Assembly (NCBI GenBank): GCA_029202485.1
Contig: CP119313.1
Coordinates: forward strand, 1,240,001-1,304,000
Length of the DNA stretch: 64,000 bases
Origin: Candidatus Pedobacter colombiensis
GTDB lineage: Bacteria; Bacteroidota; Bacteroidia; Sphingobacteriales; Sphingobacteriaceae
Direction: 5' to 3'
The position numbers were made by a program, and so were the translations under genes. The first letter of the stretch is position 1, and the number at the start of each line of letters is the position of its first letter. The notes beneath the pieces were generated by a model, which searched no databases, had not been told where the DNA came from, and was given only the letters and a program-made list of their open reading frames with translations. Below are positions 59,919 through 64,000 of the stretch, in pieces.

Positions 59919-61253
59919 ATGGACGATTTTTTAGCTGCCCGCCTTCAGATGGCTTTTTCCTTAGGGTTTCATATTGTTTTTGCCTGTATTGGTATGGTGA
60001 TGCCCTTTTTTATGACTGTAGCCCATTTTTATTGGCTTAGAACAAAAAAGGTAGTTTACAGGGATGTTACCAAGGCTTGGAGTAAGGGAGTGGCTATATT
60101 TTTCGCCACGGGGGCAGTGTCTGGTACGGTATTGTCTTTTGAACTCGGCTTGCTTTGGCCCAAATTTATGGAGCACGCTGGACCGATATTTGGAATGCCG
60201 TTTTCTTTGGAGGGAACGGCATTTTTTATTGAAGCGATAGCCCTTGGATTTTATCTATATGGCTGGAATAGGATCAATCCATGGTTTCACTGGGCAACAG
60301 GAGTGGTAGTTGGTGTTAGCGGATTAGTATCAGGGATTCTGGTTGTTGCTGCAAATGCATGGATGAACAGTCCTGCCGGGTTTGATCATATTAATGGACA
60401 ATATTTAAATATAGACCCTATAAAAGCAATGTTTAATGAGGCTTGGTTTTCTCAATCTTTACACATGTGTGTGGCGGCATTTGTTTCAACAGGTTTTGCT
60501 GTTGCAGGCATTCATGCATTAATGATCCTTAAAGGGAGAAATGTACGGTTTCATAGTAAAGCTTTTACAATTGCAGCGGTATTTGCTACCGTAGCGGCCT
60601 GTTTACAACCTATAAGTGGCGATGTTTCGGCAAAAGATGTAGCAAAGCGACAACCTGAAAAGCTGGCGGCTATGGAAGCTCATTTTCATACAGAAAGATT
60701 TGCACCACTCATCATTGGAGGAATTCCAGATACTGCGAATAAGAAGGTGGATTACGCGATTAAAATTCCCGGTTTGCTTAGTTTTATGGCAACAGGTGAT
60801 TTTAATGGTGAAGTTAAGGGGCTTGATCGTGTTCCTCAAGCTGACCAGCCACCTGTAGCAGTTACTCACTACGCTTTCCAAATCATGGTGGGCTTGGGTA
60901 TGGCCATGGTGCTGATTGCTATTTTATATTTCATCGCTTTATGGAAGAAAAAAGAATGGCTTCGCAGTCGCTGGCTGTTAAAATTATTTGTTATTGCAAC
61001 GCCTTTAGGTTTTATTGCTCTCGAAGCTGGTTGGACGGTTACAGAAGTAGGCAGACAGCCCTGGATTATTCGTGGGGTAATGCGTACTGCTGAGGCTGTA
61101 ACACCTATGCCCGGTATAGCTTATTCCTTTTACTTATTTACGGGAGTGTACATCTCTTTATCAGTTATCGTAAGTTTATTGTTATTCAGGCAGATCAGTA
61201 TGGTCGACAAGTTATATGATTCCACAAACCAATCAAAAGATCAGCAGTTATGA
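59919..61253 (+). CDS. cydA: Cytochrome bd-type oxidase subunit I
   Basis: This 444-aa subunit carries haems and the quinol site. Candidate haem ligands are H18 in FSLGFHIVFACIG and H182 in SQSLHMCVAAFVS; the motif EVGRQPWIIRG near 370 is a CydA hallmark. At 444 residues the Q loop is short, as in the CIO-type and many Bacteroidota enzymes. It reduces O2 to water with electrons from quinol. The stop overlaps the cydB start by 4 bp. Confidence 0.95.
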   Translation: MDDFLAARLQMAFSLGFHIVFACIGMVMPFFMTVAHFYWLRTKKVVYRDVTKAWSKGVAIFFATGAVSGTVLSFELGLLWPKFMEHAGPIFGMPFSLEGTAFFIEAIALGFYLYGWNRINPWFHWATGVVVGVSGLVSGILVVAANAWMNSPAGFDHINGQYLNIDPIKAMFNEAWFSQSLHMCVAAFVSTGFAVAGIHALMILKGRNVRFHSKAFTIAAVFATVAACLQPISGDVSAKDVAKRQPEKLAAMEAHFHTERFAPLIIGGIPDTANKKVDYAIKIPGLLSFMATGDFNGEVKGLDRVPQADQPPVAVTHYAFQIMVGLGMAMVLIAILYFIALWKKKEWLRSRWLLKLFVIATPLGFIALEAGWTVTEVGRQPWIIRGVMRTAEAVTPMPGIAYSFYLFTGVYISLSVIVSLLLFRQISMVDKLYDSTNQSKDQQL

Positions 61254-62269
61254 TATATGTAGTTATTGTTTTCCTTTGGACTTCCATTTTGTTGTATATC
61301 CTGCTAGGAGGAGCTGATTTTGGCGCCGGTATTATCGAATTGATGACCTCTAAAACCAATAAGTCAAAAACCCGTAAAACGATGTATAAGGCCATTGGCC
61401 CTATTTGGGAAGCCAATCACATGTGGTTAATTATTGCGATTGTGATCTTATTTGTAGGATTCCCTAAAATATACACTACGATCTCCGTTTACCTGCATAT
61501 CCCATTGGTATGTATGTTGCTTGGGATTATCGCAAGGGGCACCGCCTTTGTCTTCAGAAATTATGATGCTGTGAAAGACGGTATGCAAAAATTGTATACG
61601 CCAATTTTTGTGTATTCGAGTTTAATTACCCCATTTTTTCTAGGGATTATTGCAGCCAGTTCTGTTTCCGGACAAATTGATCCTATGGCAAATGATTTTA
61701 TATCCGCTTATATATTTAGCTGGTTAAACTGGTTTTCTGTGGCGGTTGGGATTTTTACAGTGAGTATATGTGGTTTCCTCGCTACTATTTTTATCATCGG
61801 GCAAACCGATAATGATGGCGACAGACAACATTTTGTTGGAAAAGCGAAGCGGGCAATCTTTATTGTTATGTTTTGTGGAGCGCTGGTTTTTGTTGCAGCC
61901 TATGTAGAGCATATTCCGCTAACCACGTGGATTTTTGGAGATACCCCCGGGTTAATTGCCATTATTGCTGCGAGTATTTCTTTAATTATTATGTTTTACG
62001 CACTAAACAGGAATAAACCAATCCTGCTAAGGTTGCTTGCAGGTTTTCAGGTCGCTATGATTTTGTTTGCTGCCACTTATACACATTTCCCGGATATTGT
62101 ATTGCTTAAAAATGGTGAGAACCTTTCATTGCTTATTCACCAGGGTCAGGCAAAAACAATAGCCACATTGGGGTATGCGTTGCTTATTGGTAGTATATTT
62201 ATTTTACCTGCATTGGTTTATTTAATTTATATTTTTCAGAAACCCAAAGAAGTTATAGCTGATCATTAG
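61250..62269 (+). CDS. cydB: Cytochrome bd-type oxidase subunit II
   Basis: This 339-aa membrane subunit has nine or so helices and the family blocks LYILLGGADFGAGIIELMTS and GPIWEANHMWLI. It completes the bd oxidase with CydA, whose gene overlaps its start by 4 bp. No CydX-like gene was seen downstream. Confidence 0.95.
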   Translation: MIYVVIVFLWTSILLYILLGGADFGAGIIELMTSKTNKSKTRKTMYKAIGPIWEANHMWLIIAIVILFVGFPKIYTTISVYLHIPLVCMLLGIIARGTAFVFRNYDAVKDGMQKLYTPIFVYSSLITPFFLGIIAASSVSGQIDPMANDFISAYIFSWLNWFSVAVGIFTVSICGFLATIFIIGQTDNDGDRQHFVGKAKRAIFIVMFCGALVFVAAYVEHIPLTTWIFGDTPGLIAIIAASISLIIMFYALNRNKPILLRLLAGFQVAMILFAATYTHFPDIVLLKNGENLSLLIHQGQAKTIATLGYALLIGSIFILPALVYLIYIFQKPKEVIADH

Positions 62270-62468
62270 TAAAAAGAAATAATCCTAAAGTTTTGATACT
62301 TGTGTAACAAATTACGATAAGAATTTCTAATAAAGTGGGTTTTGTGTTTAATTCGGGGACTTTTATATATTGATGAATTAATTATTCAATTAATATGTAA
62401 TGGAGCATTAAACCTAAACCATTTTATAAAGTCTTAACCCTAATATCGTAATTAATATAACACCAAAT

Positions 62469-63344
62469 ATGAAAACAGGATTTATTAAAATAGGATTTTG
62501 TACGGCTTTGTTTGCTAGCCTTGGCAGTATTGCTCAGGCTCAAAAAGTAAATAACTTGCAGGAGGTTAGTATATTCGCTCCTCATGCCATCAAAATTGAT
62601 GGAAAGAATTTTGAGTGGAAAGACAGCGACTTTTCAGTAAATAAGCGAACCAGTCTATCTTATATTATTAGTAATGATGATAAAAATCTTTATCTGGTTA
62701 TTAAATCTACTGATATCGCAAACAATTCTAAAATACTTGCGGGAGGTATTACTTTCTCAGTAAACCCAGATGGTAAAAAGAAAGAAAAGGAAAGTATAAC
62801 ATTGACCTATCCACTTCCTGCCAGCTTTGGCAGACCGGGTGGCGGTGGACCGGGTGGTAGCAGACGTGCAATGGGAATGACGATGGCTATGGGCAGTGGT
62901 CCACAGAACGCAAAACAAAGGGATTCTTTTATGGTTGCCAGGCAGAAAACGCAATTGGCAGCTGCTAAGGAGATTAAAATTCATGGATTTAAAAACACAA
63001 CAGACACATTAATCTCTATTTATAATGAGTATGGTATTAAAGCATTTGCCAATATAGATAAGGATAATGTTTATTTCTATGAAGTAGGAATTCCATTAGA
63101 AGCTTTAGGTATTTCAGTAACAGAACCAAAAGAATTTGCTTATAACATTAAGTTGAATGGCTTACAGTTACCAAATTTTGGCGGCGGTGGTGGCGGTGGC
63201 GGTAACTTTGGTGGCGGCGGCGGCGGTCGTGGCCCTGGTGGCGGCGGCGGCGGTCATTTTAGCATGGGCGGCGGTGGTGTGGACTTTCAGGCTATGATGA
63301 GCCCGACCGATTTTTGGGGAAAGTACACGCTTGCAAAGAAATAA
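62469..63344 (+). CDS. Secreted glycine-rich protein with CBM9-like N-terminal domain
   Basis: This 291-aa protein has a signal peptide (about 1-24, SIAQAQK). Residues 30-115 look like a CBM9/DOMON-type beta domain (IKIDGKNFEWKDSDFSVNKR). Residues 120-150 form a Gly/Met-rich linker, 155-235 continue the beta fold, and about 236-275 is a run of Gly with a few Asn, Phe, Arg and His. It lies 57 bp before an outer-membrane receptor-like gene and is probably cotranscribed. Surface exposure and ligand binding are inferred. Confidence 0.7.
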   Translation: MKTGFIKIGFCTALFASLGSIAQAQKVNNLQEVSIFAPHAIKIDGKNFEWKDSDFSVNKRTSLSYIISNDDKNLYLVIKSTDIANNSKILAGGITFSVNPDGKKKEKESITLTYPLPASFGRPGGGGPGGSRRAMGMTMAMGSGPQNAKQRDSFMVARQKTQLAAAKEIKIHGFKNTTDTLISIYNEYGIKAFANIDKDNVYFYEVGIPLEALGISVTEPKEFAYNIKLNGLQLPNFGGGGGGGGNFGGGGGGRGPGGGGGGHFSMGGGGVDFQAMMSPTDFWGKYTLAKK

Positions 63345-63400
63345 AAAATTTAATACTGTAAAGAAACACACAAATAAACCCCAACCATACAAACACACAA

Positions 63401-64000
63401 ATGAACTATTTTAATTGGGTCACGGCTAAGGATCATTATGTCCTTTTTAAGTCGAAATACCTACAGCATTTTAAAAAACTAGCAGTCATTTTATTAATGA
63501 TGTTTAGCTTTACAGAGGTATTTTCCCAGCAGCCAGCAAAAAGGGAAACACCTCCTCCATTACCTACGAGACAAATTAGCGGTATTGTAAAAGACAGTAC
63601 AGATTTGGGCGTAATAGGCGCAACAGTTAGTTTAACTTCTGATAAGGATACCTTAAAAACTTCAACCAATAGTGATGGTGTTTTTGTTTTTAAAGATGTG
63701 AAATCTGCAACTTATACGCTTGTAATACAAAGTATAGGGTATGAAAAATCCCCTGTTATGCGTTTTAAACAAAACGACATGATTCCAAGGATTGTAATGG
63801 ATCCTATTTTACTTAAAGAGCAAAAAAACACTTTAAACGAAGTTGTTATTAATGGTACACCTTCTATAACCTATAAAACGGATACTGTAGAGTATAAAGC
63901 AAGCGACTATGTGGTAAGGAAGAATGCTACGGTAGACGAGTTGTTGAAGAAGATGGAAGGCATGGAGGTCGGTAACGATGGAAGTTTAGTCCATCAGGGA
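63401..64000 (+). CDS. Partial outer-membrane beta-barrel receptor
   Basis: This is the first 200 residues of a protein that continues beyond the window. A signal peptide (about 20-43, ending EVFSQ) is followed by a Pro-rich linker, a carboxypeptidase-regulatory-like domain (about 56-140, ISGIVKDSTDLGVIGATVSL) and the start of a plug domain (LNEVVINGTPSITYKTDTVE). This is the layout of TonB-dependent or TonB-like outer-membrane beta-barrel proteins of Bacteroidota. The barrel itself is outside the window. Confidence 0.8.
   Translation, partial: MNYFNWVTAKDHYVLFKSKYLQHFKKLAVILLMMFSFTEVFSQQPAKRETPPPLPTRQISGIVKDSTDLGVIGATVSLTSDKDTLKTSTNSDGVFVFKDVKSATYTLVIQSIGYEKSPVMRFKQNDMIPRIVMDPILLKEQKNTLNEVVINGTPSITYKTDTVEYKASDYVVRKNATVDELLKKMEGMEVGNDGSLVHQG

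Noticed and set aside
63168..63398. Minus-strand Thr/Ala-rich frame
   Set aside because: It is the complement of the Gly-codon run in the secreted glycine-rich protein.
1..64000. CRISPR arrays, tRNA and rRNA genes
   Set aside because: I looked for regularly spaced repeats, cloverleaf-like segments and conserved rRNA sequence and saw none. The tandem and direct repeats present have only two copies and no spacers.

Overview
The window reads as chromosomal DNA of a Bacteroidota bacterium, most likely family Sphingobacteriaceae and close to Pedobacter. The base composition is AT-rich. Several genes are preceded by the Bacteroidota -7 promoter box TAnnTTTG rather than an E. coli-type -10. The gene set also fits: DUF6266, DUF5362, DUF2911, WG-repeat proteins, a long PIG-L deacetylase beside a sodium:solute symporter, and a plug-bearing outer-membrane receptor. 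All family names come from reading the translations; no database search was run.

Positions 1-14160 are accessory. After the tail of a barrel-like protein comes a tight two-gene operon (651-6749): a SMEK-like/STAND NTPase protein of 1304 aa and a 724-aa PD-(D/E)XK nuclease-like protein. This is the best candidate here for an undescribed conflict (anti-phage) system. It is followed by decayed sequence, a small membrane protein, a MntA/HepT toxin-antitoxin pair, and a secreted protein of 19 WG repeats flanked by two 106-bp direct repeats. Next is a four-gene cluster (DUF6266, small membrane protein, cysteine peptidase, lipoprotein with a C-terminal membrane anchor) that resembles a phage lysis cassette.

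Positions 14284-28136 are mostly housekeeping: MgtE, a copper P-type ATPase, YchF, a TlpA-like thioredoxin, an LLM flavin oxidoreductase, a LysR regulator divergent from hutH-hutU, and a zinc peptidase. A promoter with a short reading frame precedes a TPR gene at 28.5 kb. Positions 29084-36756 hold a complete metal-efflux module on the minus strand: response regulator, sensor kinase, TolC-type channel, adaptor and RND pump. Four ATTAAA repeats spaced exactly 11 bp lie before the channel gene and look like the response-regulator operator.

Positions 36817-42372 carry an isomerase-like protein, a repeat-containing small secreted protein, a J-domain/KTSC protein, a DUF187-type glycoside hydrolase, a membrane protein and a HigBA pair whose toxin gene is frameshifted. 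Positions 42608-48840 group DNA-damage functions: dinB with a DnaE-like polymerase behind a 13-bp-arm palindrome, an Lrp regulator, a sigma-70 factor and an AlkB-like dioxygenase. The rest holds a TetR/DoxX/LEA2 group, PIG-L deacetylase, a 47-aa membrane protein and symporter, DUF2911, an M1 aminopeptidase, cytochrome bd oxidase (cydAB), a glycine-rich secreted protein and the start of an outer-membrane receptor. No rRNA, tRNA, CRISPR array or intact insertion sequence was recognised.
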